Assembly: GCF_027596085.1 (NCBI RefSeq)
Contig: NC_072453.1
Location: 7,993,448 to 8,057,447 of the forward strand
DNA from: Anoplopoma fimbria
Taxonomy: Eukaryota; Chordata; Actinopteri; Perciformes; Anoplopomatidae
Direction: 5' to 3'
Length of the DNA stretch: 64,000 nt
Below the pieces are notes generated by a model. It searched no databases. It was not told the origin of the DNA and was given only the letters and a program-made list of their open reading frames with translations. Both the position numbers and the translations under genes were made by a program. Each line of letters opens with the position of its first letter. Positions within the stretch are counted from its first letter, which is position 1. Positions 1 through 13,502 of the stretch are shown here, one piece after another.

Positions 1-278
1 TACAGCTTTCTGCAATAAAGAACAATTTACATTTTTAAAAAAATGACCCTTGCACCTGTTTTTAATTATGCACAAACCTTTAAAAAAATAAATAAACTGT
101 GTTTATTCAATCCAGAAATAAAAATCAGAATCTCAACATGACAGCAACACAATAAACATAAACAAACAGCTAAACACACTTTAATATGTATTATTTTCAA
201 ATGATACTACACAGAACAATTTTTGAATGTGCAACATAATGCCAATTGATGTATGCTCTGCTCTGTTTTGTATATATA

Positions 279-284
279 TTTATT
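279..284 (-). terminator. Candidate poly(A) signal of gucy2g
   Basis: On the minus strand an AATAAA occurs here, about 115 bases past the gucy2g stop codon, within a run of ATAAATAAATA. It is the closest canonical signal in the right direction. Similar AT-rich hexamers occur further down, so the true 3' end is not fixed by sequence alone. Confidence 0.4.
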
Positions 285-397
285 TATTTATGTGCTCCAT
301 TCTCTGTCCACACTTTGTCTCCTCTTTACAAGTCGTTTTGTGAGACCTCCCAAATTGTCCTTTCTCAAAAATCATTATCAGAATATCCAGTTGTTCT

Positions 398-3300
398 CTA
401 AATGTCCACTGCGGTCATCATCGCTTTGTTCAGGGTTGTGTGGGCCCTTTTCTCAGCAGTTCTGGCCATCCCCAGTATCTTGATCAGAGATATCACAAAC
501 ACAGGTGAACATACTTTACATAAAATACTACATTACTACAATTAACGGCTGATCTAGACTTGTTGCTGCTTGCTGTCTTTGTTAAGAAGAAGGACTACAA
601 TGTGCGTTAACCGTACCTCTGTTTGTAGTTTGAGGCCGTCGGCTGGTGGAGAGCTGTGAGCAATAACAGGAGGATTAAATCCCTGTTTGCTCAGCAGCCA
701 GTAGGTCTTCAGAGACCCTTTTCCCTGTCATAGACACAAACACACACCTGTCAAAAACAAAGGTTGTACATTGTATTTGGAGAAAAGCTAAAATGTGAAG
801 ACTATTAAAGTCACCTTGATTTCGACTTCCCCTCTTTCCTCCAGCTCAAACGATCCGGCCTGGACCAGAATGTCAGCAGTGCACTGAGATATGTGAATCA
901 TCAGGGCTGTTAAACGTTCAGAAGAGAGCGAGAATCATTCTATCATTTGCTTTTGAAACTTCTGTGTTTGCGTTTTATAAAAAGGAGTCAACAGCCATGC
1001 TTGAGCTCAATGCTAAAGTCAGCATGCTAACAGAGAACATTTAAACATGCTGATGTTAGGAAAGTAATATAGCATGCTAGCATTTTCTATTAGTAAAGTG
1101 CAGCGTTAGTTGAGGAGAATCTCAGTAGTTTTGCAAATATATGGTCATAAACCAAAGAACTGGATACATAGATGTTTTTACATTGATGAAGCTGCAAGAG
1201 AAAAAGTCACAGGATTCACCATGAATGTCTGCAAAAACAAATTCATGGCAATCCCTCCAATTGTAATCAAGATATTTCACTCAAAACCTGCGATTCCTTA
1301 AATTGAAAATACAGACTTTTTTGCAAGCACGACACAATAACAATAAAACTACATTTATCTTCCTATCCAGAAGGTTGCAATACCAATGGTCTCGATGAAT
1401 AGCCTCTGCAAAGATGTAAAAGGTCTCTTCTGTTTACTCACGTAAGCTGTTACTCTCCATGCGAGACGCCGTGTTCACCGTGTCTCCAAAGAGACAGTAG
1501 CGAGGCATCGTGGTGCCAACCACTCCAGCAACCACCGGACCTAAAAACACCCAAAAACAAACTGTTATGGATTCATGCTTTTAAAATGCAAATAGTTTCA
1601 TGTGCAAACTGCAACGAAGTTCTTGCACTTCATGAAGTCTTAATGACAAATGCATTGAACCAAATGTTTATTGTACAAGAATATGAACAAATTCCTAAAG
1701 AAACAAAGGCAGCAAAAACAAACTTCACAAGTAATGATTTTCAAAAAGCAAACTGTCTCTCACCAGAGTGTATCCCGATGCGGATTGCAAGACTCTCCGT
1801 AGGCATGTGGGGGATTCTGAAGACCTTGATGGCCTTCAGGAAATGCAGAGCCATTGTAGATATCTCCAGAGCGTGCTGAAGGCCGTTGCTGATTGGTAGA
1901 CCACTGGCTACCATGTATGCATCACCGATGGTTTCCACCTAGTGAAGATGCAAAGTAACAATGGGAAAGTTTTTTTCTGCAAAAGGATTAATGTGCAATT
2001 AAAACAAAAATTACATTTAAAGGAATATTTAAACATTTTTGGACATAAGCTTGTTCACTTTCTAACCGAGAGTAAGAGGAAAGCTTAGCTTAGCACAAAG
2101 ACAGAGGTAAAGTTTTATTGCTTATCTAAGCTAGCTGTTTCGCTGTGACTCACTTTGTATACATCGTACATCTTGATGACGTCGTCGAAGAGGCTGTAGA
2201 GTTCGTTGAGGAAGGTCACCACCTCCATCGCCGAGCTGACGGAGCACATGGACGTGAAGCCCACGATGTCCGAGAAGAAGATGGTCACCGCGTCGTAGCT
2301 CTGAGGCGCCACGGACGCCCCCGCCATCAGCTGATCTGCGATGTACCTGCGTACCAATGAAGCACCGGCACCGACAAGGTGAGGGGATGAGGTCATGGGC
2401 GCCAATTTTCAATGGCTCGCCACCGTGGTCTTATGATTTGAATTGGGTTCATTATTTTTTGATGCAGTTACATCTGTTACCTTGGCAACATGCTGGAGAG
2501 AAGCTTGTCTGCACGGGTCTTCTCTGCTGTGAGCTGATTGGTCCTCTCCTCCACCACCTCCTCCAAGTGATTTGCATATTTCTCCAGCTTTGCCACCATA
2601 TTATCCAGTATATTTGCATGACTACAGTAAAGAAAATCATGATCACCTGATTTAAGGAGTTTTTTCGGGTTGAGTTTGTTTGTTTCTTAGTCAACAAGAT
2701 GTCTCAAATTTTCATTCAAATTTTTTTTTTTTATAGAGGAATAAACTAGTGGATAGTTCTTTTGCCGATCCAGAATGCAAAAAAACTACTTTTTGACCAT
2801 TTTAGCCATTGATTCTTTAGCTACTGGACTAACTTAATTGACAATGTGGCACATGTTTACAGTCACTTCATGTATTTTAAGGCATATAACCAGAGAATAA
2901 ACTAGTGGATAGTTCTTTTGCCGATCCAGAATGCAAAAAAACTACTTTTTGACCATTTTAGCCATTGATTCTTTAGCTACTGGACTAACTTAATTGACAA
3001 TGTGGCACATGTTTACAGTCACTTCATGTATTTTAAGGCATATAACTAACTTCGGACTTGAGAATTTTTCAGCACTTTGGCGAAGGTATGTGCTCTCTAG
3101 TTTAGAGAAAGGCAAAACAATTTATTTTCTCACAGCACACACACATTTTGAACATTTTATGGGCAAGGAAATAGACCTTACCTGTCCGGGCTGGTGTCCC
3201 TCAGCTGCCTCCGTATGGAAGCAAACGGTGGTCGGTGGTCTGGGTTTTCACTCCAGCAGGCCTTCAGCAGTGAGTTGATGTTTTCATCACAGAGCTCATT

Positions 3301-6300
3301 CGACAGCGCTGGTCGGAGCGGCTCCCCTTGGAAAGGCGTCTGCAACTGCATGATAATCTCTGGAGAAAACATGAAACAAGAAGCTGGAATCATTGTACTT
3401 TTAGATTATGGGTCAGAGGTCATTCAAGCCAAGTCCACCGACTAAATTGAAACGTCTCGAAAACGATTGTATAGATTGCCTTTGGCCAAATCTTCAGTTT
3501 TCTATAACATTCTCAGACTTTGCTATTCATTTGCTAAAGAAAATAAGTGTGCTAACCTTTGGGCCCCAGGTTGATCTCATGATACGGGCCAGACTTTGAG
3601 TTGTACATGAGTTCCCACATGATGATGGCAAAGCTGTAGACATCCGCTTTGGGCGTCCCGTAGACCTGGAGACCGACTTGTCTCAGGAGCTCCGGGGCTG
3701 TCCAGTACATCTCTACAAAAAAGAAATCACCCCTCATGTGTTTTTACCTTTTATTTAAAAATGACACTTGTGTTATGACTACGCATTCGAGTGTACCCAC
3801 TGACCTCTAGGATTTGGGTTTTCCAGAGGGACCATCTTGTTTTTGCTCCCGTATCTACACTCCCAAAGGCCAAAGCCAGAGATTTTAATCTGGAGCCGAC
3901 TGTCCACCAGGCACGTGCTGGGCTTCAGGGTCCCGTGAAATCTCAGGTTGCTTTTGTGGATAAACTCCATTCCCTAAAACACAGAATAACAGGTTCAAAA
4001 TATGGATTGTCCTGTAATTTCCATTTAAAAGAATTAAATAAATTAAGACCAAATTTGGTTTTATTTTGTGGACGTAGTTGTTTGACCTTTTATTGTTTGA
4101 TTTATTCTACAAATTTAAGGTATTTTTACGGACATATTTTAGCTAAAATTGTCCTCTGTATTTATTCTTTAATTAATTTTTTAAGCAACCTGTGGGAGTT
4201 TATATTCTACCAAAAAAACAAAAAACAAACAAAACAGCATGGTGGTCATTTTATAAGCTCTTTCCAACAATTTCAAGATAATAAAACATGACGTTAGAAC
4301 AATAATAAATTAACAAGAATTTTATTTAATGCAGTGTGTCACAGCTTAGATACCTAAATACAACATAGTTACCGAGTAAAGGAAATATATAAAATCCAAA
4401 TAACATTTTGAGACAAACTTGGGTGCAGCTTTATTTTTTATGATTAATTCTAATTTTTGAAATTTATTTCAGTATTTCTAAATGACTTAATTATTTCTGC
4501 AATCCAAACAACGACCCTGAGTACATTTGTGAAACTTGTGGTTGTATACAAGGATTAAATTGTCTTTCCAAACACAAAATCATGACAATAACATGCTGCT
4601 TAAATGAATGGACTCACATTAACTATATCATAAGCAAAGGAGAGCTTAAACATCCAGTCCAGGTCGTCATCTGACTTCAGAACATCCTGCAGAAAATAAC
4701 AGCAGTATTTTCAAATTAAACATCTAATTCACACCGGGGGTCAATAAAGCACAGATGGGTTACCCAGAACCAATGGCTTGTATTTGACCCAATGGTTGTC
4801 GAATTATTTGCTCTAAATAAAAAATGGTGTCAAAAAATCAGTGTTCATGTTTCACCTTAAAACTGTCACACATTTATTGTCAATTGTATAGAAGGCTGTG
4901 CGTATAATATTCAAAACTGTAATGGATACATGAAACACAATACATGTAAGTTTAAAAAAGAGCTGGAGTATTTAAAACTATTTTAATTTGGGTAAATAAG
5001 CCAAGAGTAATATAAAGAACAACACAATCCTTTGTTTAAGGTGATTTTGTACCACATGATTTAATGTATTGTATTGTTTTGGTGCTTTATTGACACAAAG
5101 TGGCTCAGAGTTATCGGGTAGAGTAACAATACGACACATTAAAGAGGTAGTTCTGCAGCGATGCTTCACAATATATACTAAAACTGTCTTTATATGTAGT
5201 ACACTTATATATAGAAGACATTGACCTTCAGGCTGCCCTTGGTGCAGTACTGGATCACCAGACAGACGTTCGGTGGCTCGATGCAAACACCAAAGAACTG
5301 AACCAAGTTCTCATGTTTCATCTCTTTCATCTGTCTTAAAGAGTTTAAGATGGTTAGGCACACAAAAGGAAATTAAACGAGTGCTTAAATTATATTGGTA
5401 GATTTGAGAATCAACAGAGGTCCCACTATTAGATATTATCTTGCCATATATTGCAATTTATTTTCCTTTTTTCAACATCTGTTTCATCTAATAATATCAA
5501 GTAATCACTCGGATCACCTCACTTCAGTCACTTTTATTGCCGAAAAAAATGTTTTTTGTCTAAAAAGCAGACAGACTGACCAAAACTTTAATGAAAACCT
5601 TTCGTATGTTTTTGCATCATGCATCAGTTTGCCTCTAACTGTCTGTATTACAGTCTAGTCCGATACTGTTGACCTGACCCATGACCACACCAGGAAAACC
5701 ACAGTCTTGGAAATGGAAGAGCGAGCGGAGGGTTATTTAGTTGGTTGCAATCTGAAACCACACCACTAGATGCCACAAAAAAAGAACAATTCTTCGTCAT
5801 GTTAACATTACATATGATTTGCAGTTTATAACTTTAGCTTGATTTTACTACTGCTCTTTGAAACGAATAAATACAGAAAACAGATATAAAAGTATGTTTG
5901 TTCTCCGATGTCTTCATTATTCCAAAGTAAGGCTTGCCCAAATCTTTCGTAACGTAGACTCTATTTGATTCCCTGCTACTCTGGCACACATGTTCTGGTT
6001 CTGTCATAAATTATCCCACTAAATTTTATTTTATTTTGTGTGTTTTGTTTTTTATGTATTCATGTTTTGTCCTCATCCCTCTTTTGTTTATGAAACACGA
6101 AGGTTTTTTGCTTTGAACTTATCCGTAAAACTGAAAATGAATAAACACAATTTAAGAAAAAGTATGTTTGATTTGTAACAACATGAAGTACTTTACCACG
6201 TGGAACTCTGCAATTATTGAAGGTTTCTGGAAATTAATGCCATCGTGGTTCTTGAGGTACTTGATGGCCACTTTATTTCCCTTAAAGGAGTTACATACGT

Positions 6301-9300
6301 TAAAGAGATATATTTTGGTGTATGAAAGCATTCATCTTTTAATTTAATGGCTCACTTTACACGTTAAACTTGTACCTGGTAGAGGCCTATGCTGGTGTAG
6401 ACGTGTTCTTTTCCCGCCTTGTCCTTCAGGCCGTAGCTGGCGTTGGAGAAGTTCGACTGCGAGCCGCTGCTCCGACTCTGACTGGCCGTGGTGCTCAGAG
6501 ACGAACCCTGAACTCCCTGAATGGAGACACAACAACCTTGAGAAACACGAAAACCAGACAAGCAAACACACATGTTTGTTTTCTGTCTGGGTTTAGTGCT
6601 CATACTGAATGCTCCCTGATGATGGTGATGTCGCTGTAGCTGATCAGCCACCAGCTGGAGTCATCGAGCCTCATCTGGAGTCGGAACTTCTGCAGGATGA
6701 GGGCGCCGATGCACAAAACTGCCAGCACGCCGATGACGGGGAAGGTCACGAGCAGAGCCAGCAGGGCGACGTCTGCGTCCCGCCAAGAAAAAAAAATCAT
6801 GAGGGTGGTTAGATCGAACTGAGTGGACGGTGTTTATTTTATGAGTGCTCTAAAAGGAAATGTAAAAACTGAGATAATCCGTGTTATTTGGGATATTTTG
6901 CTAGTATAACTTTTACCGTTAACGAGCCATTCACAGAGTTCATTGTTGTAACCACATTCTGGTTTATCGGACGGAGGTCGTCCTCTCGGCCAGACCACGG
7001 AGGCAAACATAGACGTTGGTCTGAAATGACATTTTGTGGTGTGATTTCCCACAATGTGTTTGTTTAAAAAAGATTGTTTAATGGTATAATTATAGATATA
7101 CATAAATATTTACATATTTTACCGGATAGAGTTGGTGTGACTGTCAAAATTGAGGATGGGCTCAAACTTTGTGATGTGTCCTGCATGCTGCAGGTCATAA
7201 ATGGAATAGTCCAAGTTTCTCTCCCCATCTTTGTCAAAGTGGACCAGTCCGGAGGCACCTGCAATGATAATCATAGGATGGATGGAAAATTCCAAGTGAA
7301 CTAAATAAATAAAGAAATCATAACATATATATAACGTAAATAATGAACTTAATGTTTATCACATTTACGCATAAATATATATATATAAAAAACAGGAATA
7401 ATAACAAAGAAGTACATTTACTCAAGGACTATATTTAAGTTAAATTCTGACATACTTTTAATTTTTATTTAGTATTTCCTTTTCTTCTATTTTGAACTCC
7501 AACTTCACTCTGTATCTGTAGAGACTCTGTTGCAAAAAAAAAGGCTATTTTGCATACTTGGCGCTGCAGTTTATATTTATTAAAACAGCTACCAACCATA
7601 AAATCTGATGTTGTTTCTATTTTTTAATCTCTGTAGTAGATGCCATCCATCGTGAGGGTCTTTGCCTTCTTTGAGGACTTCCTTCAGTGCCATCGCATAA
7701 AGAAGCACCGCATCGTGCAGGTAAGCAGAGTACGGGCTCACCTGAAACAACAGAAATAAAACTATTGTATCTAGTGATTCCACTTTTTAGCAGAATAAAA
7801 AAAGGAAACTGTTGGATGCTTACCTCTGCTTCAGATGTCAGGTTGCTATGAAACGGGTGTCCTTTCAGTCTTTCAAACACCCGCTCAAAGAAGTCGTAAT
7901 ACTCGTAGCCTTTGTAGGACTTCTGGCCGATGATGAAGGTCATGTCGAAAGCTCTTATGGCAGCTTTGTTAATCCTGCTGTTCAGGGCATACTTCCACAA
8001 GTTATCCTGCTCAGGGAAAAGATGAATACAAATAAAAGTTCAGTGAAGAGGTATGGAAGATCATTTCGTAATCCATATCCAGAGTTTGGATTCTACATGA
8101 TGGTGGAGCTGAATGTGAGTGTTACTGTTGTATTTAAAGTTTTTACTCACCACACTACCACTGACCTCAAAATGCTGCACCAAGAAAAACACGTAGTCCC
8201 CGTTCATCAGCCCCTGTCGCTCAGCCTCCAGCAGCAGAGCCATGGAGTCATTTGTGTTCGTCAGGACCACAATCACTGGAGGTCAAAAGGTCAACCGGAC
8301 ACATTTAGTAGCCAAATCAGTGGTAAACATGCGGTTATGTGTGGGTTGTAAAAGAGCCAGAAACGACTGTCCTCCTTACCTCTGGCGACTGTTGAGATGA
8401 GCTTCACGTTTCGGTAAACCAGCTGAGGGTTGCTGGTATCAAACTTCACCGCGGCAGCCAGTTTGAATTTGTCTCTCAGCGGATTCTCAATGGTTTTCCA
8501 CAAAGCGTCGACTTTGTCCCAAGTGTTTGAATCCAGTCCCCCTCCGATCATCGCCACGTGGGTCCACCCGAAGAACTCCAGGGTCTTCACCAGGACCTCC
8601 GAGCTTCTTTTGAGAGGGGGCATGACTTTGATGTAAGAGTCGTAGATTTCCCTGTTTTCCGTTTTGGAGGATTGTCCCACAAAGCCGAACATGGGGATGT
8701 TCCACGTGGACGCAATGAGACCGGTGACCTGTGAAGCAGAAATAACATAAAGGAAGGATGGGCCTTTCAAGCAAAAATACAGTTCGATATTCACCGGGAA
8801 TTATACGATCACAAAATTTGATTTCAAGTTCTTTTCGTTCGCCGAACTAAGACGACCTTAATTACCGTGTCCACTCATCGTTATATACACTTCATTCAAA
8901 CTCAACAAACACAAAATAAAACTCCAAAACCCCAAACCGTCTTGTCTTTCCACTGTTCCCTCAATCACCAACACTGGTTTAGTCAAAATGATAGTTTTTG
9001 TATATTTTTGATTATTTTTAATTTTATTGACTTTTATAAATTTTCAACTTTTTATTGTTGCAACTTTTAGTCTTCCAAAATTGTATCTATTGTTGTCTAT
9101 TTCAGTTTGTATTTATTGTCTGCATTTTAATGTTGCCATGTGAAGCACTTAACAAAGAAAGGGTGCTATTTGAATAAAGTTGACTTGATTTGAGCAACAA
9201 AAAGTACTTAAATTAACTGTATAACATGTTTTTTATTTTGAATTTTAATCTGAAAAGTAATTTAACCTGTCAGATAAATGTAGTGGAGTAAAATGTGCAA

Positions 9301-10369
9301 TATTTCCTTCTGAATTGTTGTGCAGTAGAAGTAAAATTAAAATAGTTTTAAACTGTACATAGTCACCGTGACGACACCCATTTGTCTGTAGAATAGAGTT
9401 TTGAAGCCTTGAATTCGCCATCTTTTTTTGCAACCAGAAGTGACACGAGAGGATGGAGCTAAGTACAACCGAACACTGAATGACACATTTTTAGACGACC
9501 AAAAATGTTACAATTAACCTTAATTAACTAAAAAGACACTGTGAAAAGAACAAAGTTTAAGACAAAAACAGAGACAACTCCCAAACTGGACAATACCGTG
9601 GTAGCATCCTGTCAATCACAAGGAAGCCTATTTTTCTCTAAATGGACCATAATTTACTAAACTCATGCTGTATTGAAACTAGAGATTGAGACCATAAACT
9701 CGTGTTTACAATGTTTACTGAGGGAATAAATCAGGAGAGAAGTAGAGTCATTTTCCTATTGACTTCTATACAACCAGAGGAGTCGCCCCCTGATGGCCAT
9801 TAGAGAGAATGCAGCTTTAAGACATGAATCATTGGCTAAACTTTTCAGACCCGGAGGTTGCTGCCTTGTTATATCAAGATTGTACTACAGTACAGTATTT
9901 GAGTAAATGTAGGCTACTTAGTCTGTTTTAACTCTCTAAATAGAGACACAAAATCAAATCACAATAATTAATTTCCACGTCACATGAATCATACCTCGGC
10001 TTCTTCAGGACACGCCGGACCAAATAGTGCCGACACATTTTCCTTCCACACCTGGTGAATGAATTGTCCCAGGGAAACTTTGGGGTTACAGTCGGTGTCG
10101 GTGTAAACAAAATCCAGACTGTAGTTCCCCAGGAAGGAGGGGTTGGTGTTCACCTTCTCCATGGCGATCAGTATGGCCGAGCCCAGCCGCGGGGCGCTGA
10201 AGGGGAGGGACATATTCCACGGGGCCTGGAAGCCGATGATCAGCTTGTGAGACCCGTTGGTGTCGTTACCGATGACAGCTGCAGCAAAAAGTGTGAAGTG
10301 AAGCACCAATGTGAGTCTCATGACGGGAGAGTACACCGCCCTACACATCACTCTTATTAGTTGCTTCAT
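398..10369 (-). CDS. gucy2g: Receptor guanylyl cyclase, GC-G type, 22 coding exons
   Basis: Single-pass membrane enzyme converting GTP to cGMP. Exons, 5' to 3': 10369-9995, 8728-8380, 8275-8151, 8006-7824, 7741-7597, 7258-7123, 7020-6917, 6772-6606, 6516-6376, 6280-6197, 5330-5226, 4686-4618, 3973-3805, 3712-3557, 3359-3182, 2621-2481, 2346-2154, 1938-1764, 1540-1442, 906-815, 724-617, 478-398. All junctions are GT-AG and keep frame, giving 1124 residues plus TAG. Signal peptide lies at the N-terminus (Met17 is an alternative start with a cleaner signal). The ANF-receptor-like ectodomain reaches about 472, the membrane span is about 474-500, a Ser-rich juxtamembrane stretch follows, the kinase-homology domain is about 576-820 (HGTLKPS replaces HRDLK, SGFG replaces DFG), a helical linker about 829-875, and the cyclase about 876-1065. 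Catalytic residues are visible: D902 (SDIVGFT), E942 and D946 (VETIGDAYM), C1014 (YCLFGD), N1021 and R1025 (NTASRM). Adjacency to acsl5 favours gucy2g over other receptor cyclases. The first and last exons are the least certain. Confidence 0.86.
2041..2120. repeat. Fragment of a dispersed fish repeat in gucy2g intron 17
   Basis: The stretch containing gcttagcttagcacaaagac resembles the termini of the inverted-repeat element in acsl5 intron 2 (15813-16400) and the fragment at 55535-55615. It looks like one end of the same family. The family name is not known to me. Confidence 0.4.
2739..3046. repeat. Perfect 152 bp tandem duplication in gucy2g intron 15
   Basis: Bases 2739-2890 recur without any difference that I can find at 2895-3046, an offset of 156 bases, with four bases between the copies. 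The whole unit is intronic, between the exons ending at 3182 and starting at 2621 on the minus strand, so it does not alter the protein. Identity of the copies implies a recent duplication or an assembly artefact. Confidence 0.9.
9350..9830. repeat. Dispersed fish repeat in gucy2g intron 1
   Basis: The stretch runs from the agtcaccgtgacgacaccca segment, through the gcaaccagaagtgacacg segment, to the ggagtcgccccctgatggcc segment. This is a string of short motifs I recognise as common in percomorph introns. A shorter relative of the first part occurs at about 49650-49735 (actgtgtataagaagtggac followed by a ttttgaagcc motif). The class is unknown to me and the borders are approximate. Confidence 0.5.
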
Positions 10370-10582
10370 GTCACAGGGTTTAAATAAATCTACGACTTCC
10401 CAGGAGATGCTGGCCGATGTTGGTCAGGGAGGAGAACATGTAAATATGTGGAGGAGAGTGGGAGGTACGAAGAGGCTTTAAGACAATCGTTTTCTTTTCT
10501 TTTGTCCTCATTAGAGTGTGTTCTTGTGTCACATTGAAGGTCCCAATGCTTGAGTGTATTTTCCCTTAAGCTCAATAACCTC

Positions 10583-10948
10583 TTAAAGTTGCAGTTCACA
10601 CCCAAAATAAAATAAAACACAAATTTTTCCCTCTTACCTGTTGTGACATTAATCAATCTAGATCACTTTGGTGAAAGTAGCACCTTCATGTTACACGAAA
10701 CTGCTCACTAAAAGGTCTGTGGATTACCTTTAGTGACAATATCTGGAATGATACATAGCTGTTGAGTTTTTAAAATGTATTTTTAAGCCGAGCCCATTAT
10801 ATTGGAGAGGAGGCAGACATCTCTACGGTTTATAGCTCCAAAAACTCTATTCGCAACTTGCTTTAAAACAATCTATATTGATAAAGAGCACTCCAGGTAA
10901 GAGGAAGAATATATGTTTATATATGTTTGGGGTGAACTCTTCCTTTAA
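10583..10948. mobile_element. Inverted-repeat MITE-like element bounded by TTAA
   Basis: The left end (TTAAAGTTGCAGTTCACACC) and the reverse complement of the right end (TTAAAGGAAGAGTTCACCCC) match over long imperfect inverted repeats. These continue inward through a shared CCTCTTACCTG segment at about 10630-10672 and 10868-10910. Both ends begin with TTAA. There is no open frame for a transposase, so it would be non-autonomous. I recognise the internal sequence as typical of repeats in fish genomes but cannot assign the superfamily. Confidence 0.7.
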
Positions 10949-13441
10949 TTTGACACTTTAAAGAGACCTTCCAAACTGTTTTATGATCTCACCAATGCTT
11001 TTTTCCCCTAGGTCAAATGTTAAATGTATATTTTCCTGCATAAATATGTTGAAATCAACCACAGCTTATAGTCTGTTGACGTCATACTCCTAAATAAGCC
11101 CTCAGACTTTTTTTTGGGACGTAGACATTGACATCTCCACAGTGGCTGAGCAGATTTGTACTATTCAAGCTGAATTTGAAACGTCCTTCTGTCTTCGTTC
11201 TTTTGCATTGTGAACAGCAAAGAAAGCCCTCACCAATCACTTACAATGTTAGTTTATATCAAGAGAAAAACATGCCGAAGGGGACATTGTGATGATGCCC
11301 CTTGAATTAATTTGAGGTCTTTAAAGCGATCAAGCAGGACTTGATGACTGGATTAGTCTTGTTGAGTGCTTACAATAGAAAGAACAATAAATAAATGGTT
11401 TATGACCGCTACATACTCTCATCTGATATCTTTAAAACAGGTGAGATTTATTCAACCATAAATCAGTAAACTCCAAAGGTGCCACATCCAGTTTAACTTA
11501 TCGCTCATAAATCCAGTGTCAAAGTTCATCATGATCTCTTTCTTTCTCCAACAGGGACACATAAGAAGAGTCTAGAACAGACGCTTTTATGAAAAGAATT
11601 GGCTAATTTAATTAAGACAAATTAAAAAAAAACAGCAAAACCCAAAGTGAGAACTGGGCTGCAGACCTCCTGGGAGTGTTTTCTGCAGAGAAACCAGATG
11701 AGGCAGGTTGAGCCTTGCTTGGTGGCGGAGAGAAGTTCACACACCTGCGTGCAGTTTAAGGTGCTAATGATCACAGGTGGGCAGATTGTGTGTGCATTAA
11801 TGGTGTTGCTGGCTTCAGCTGCTTTTTTTTTTCTTTCTTCCTCCTCCCTCCCTAAGGAGATCTCTACTCAGCTCGGCCCCAAAACCACCTCCACTAATCC
11901 CACCAGGTAACCTCTCAAAGCTTCTCCTAATGAAGCTTTACCTTCAGCTCACTGTACAATGGAAATTAATCAAATCACTCGCACAGGAGGACATATTAGA
12001 CGTGTGTTTGCTAAGTGAATACATGAAGCTTGAAGTGCGGAAATGTAATTTATGCATTGGACATTTGGTTAAATGTCTGTTAGGATAATTAGATTTCAAC
12101 AACTCAGGCTGTTAAAGGATTAAATCTTCCTCTTCACATGAAAAGTTAAATTCATAAGCATTTGAATGCACCACACAAACTCTAGTTAGGACATATTTAT
12201 TAACTCCTTTATGATTTTAGCAATTCCCATTCTTTTTTAACGTCTCAATGGTGGCTGCTGTCCAGAAAATGTTGCAAGCATTTTCTCATTTTAATCAGTG
12301 TGATAAAATGGGAAGTGCAATTTCAGCTTATCTTTCTTCTCCAGTGTGCAGCATCAAGTCACAGAGATAACTGATAACACGTTTCTGACCTGAAAAGGAG
12401 TTGCTTTTTTAAAGAACAATTGGGCTAAAAGTCCACTCGAGGTGTGTTTTTATTCAAATGAATTAAAAATCCACAAAGTTTTCATTTCTCAAAGAGATGT
12501 TAAACTGGTCTGTTAGAGAGACCAGTCTTCTGCGCTTAGATCAGTCGAATGTAACTTTTTCAGGAAAAGTAAAGACTGAGAGGCGTCGTTGAACTATGTG
12601 GTCATTTTGGAGGCTGCAGTTTGTGGCAGTGTTTAAGTCGATACCACCTAAACCCAGACCAAGAATCGACCGAGAACCAGACCAGATCAAGTCCAACACT
12701 GCGTGACACATTTATGATAAAATGTGGAACATTTGGAACACAACACCCACTCAAACTCCAATAAAAACACCCACAGAAAACAAATTGAGATTCTTGTCCC
12801 TTCACTTCTTTTATATATTAACAATGTGTTTTATGAGTTGATTAAATAAAAAAGCTTTGCAGAGGTGAATCTGATGTGTGTGAATGTTCCTGTGTTTTCT
12901 ACGAGCAACCGCAATAAAGATGTTAATGAATATATCAAACAAAGCACCAACAGTTTAGTGAGAAAGTGAGTTGTTTTCTGGGACCAAGACTGTTCTGTAA
13001 CCTTTGAGGAACTGAAACGCACTGTATGACCCTCCACGTGTTGATGGTTAATTAACTTACAGTATAAACATCGTATTTTAAACTGAAAAAAATTGTCATG
13101 TTTGATGTTTTGTTAATGAAATGTGAGGACTTTGAACACGATAAACTGCAGATAAGAGTGTTGACCTTTCATCTACTGCAGCATCTTGGCCTTCCTCTAA
13201 ACAATATCTCAGATAAAGCATTTATCTATATGGACTGAATTTTTATCTGTTGGCAGAGCTGACGTTCTTTTTTAAATTGCAAAATTCACAATATTAATAC
13301 AGTTAAGAATACTTTGCCTATGTTTCTTTATCAGTGGAAGTGATGATCAAAGGTTCCTTTTGACTCTGTCGTACTTGTTTTTATGAGTTCACACTCTCAG
13401 TGTATCTCCCTTCAGACTAGAGGAAGCAGATCTGCTGTGCA

Positions 13442-13444
<3 letters not shown>

Positions 13445-13498
<54 letters not shown>
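13445..13498. repeat. (AC)27 microsatellite
   Basis: A pure dinucleotide run in the gucy2g-acsl5 intergenic region, followed by a short imperfect CA-rich tail to about 13516. Confidence 0.95.

Positions 13499-13502
<4 letters not shown>

Noticed and set aside
2115..2412. Second open frame over the cyclase exon on the minus strand
   Set aside because: Out-of-frame shadow of the cyclase exon 2346-2154.
3805..3973. Kinase-like exon lacking HRD and DFG taken as a pseudogene sign
   Set aside because: Loss of these residues is normal for the kinase-homology domain of receptor guanylyl cyclases; the frame is intact.
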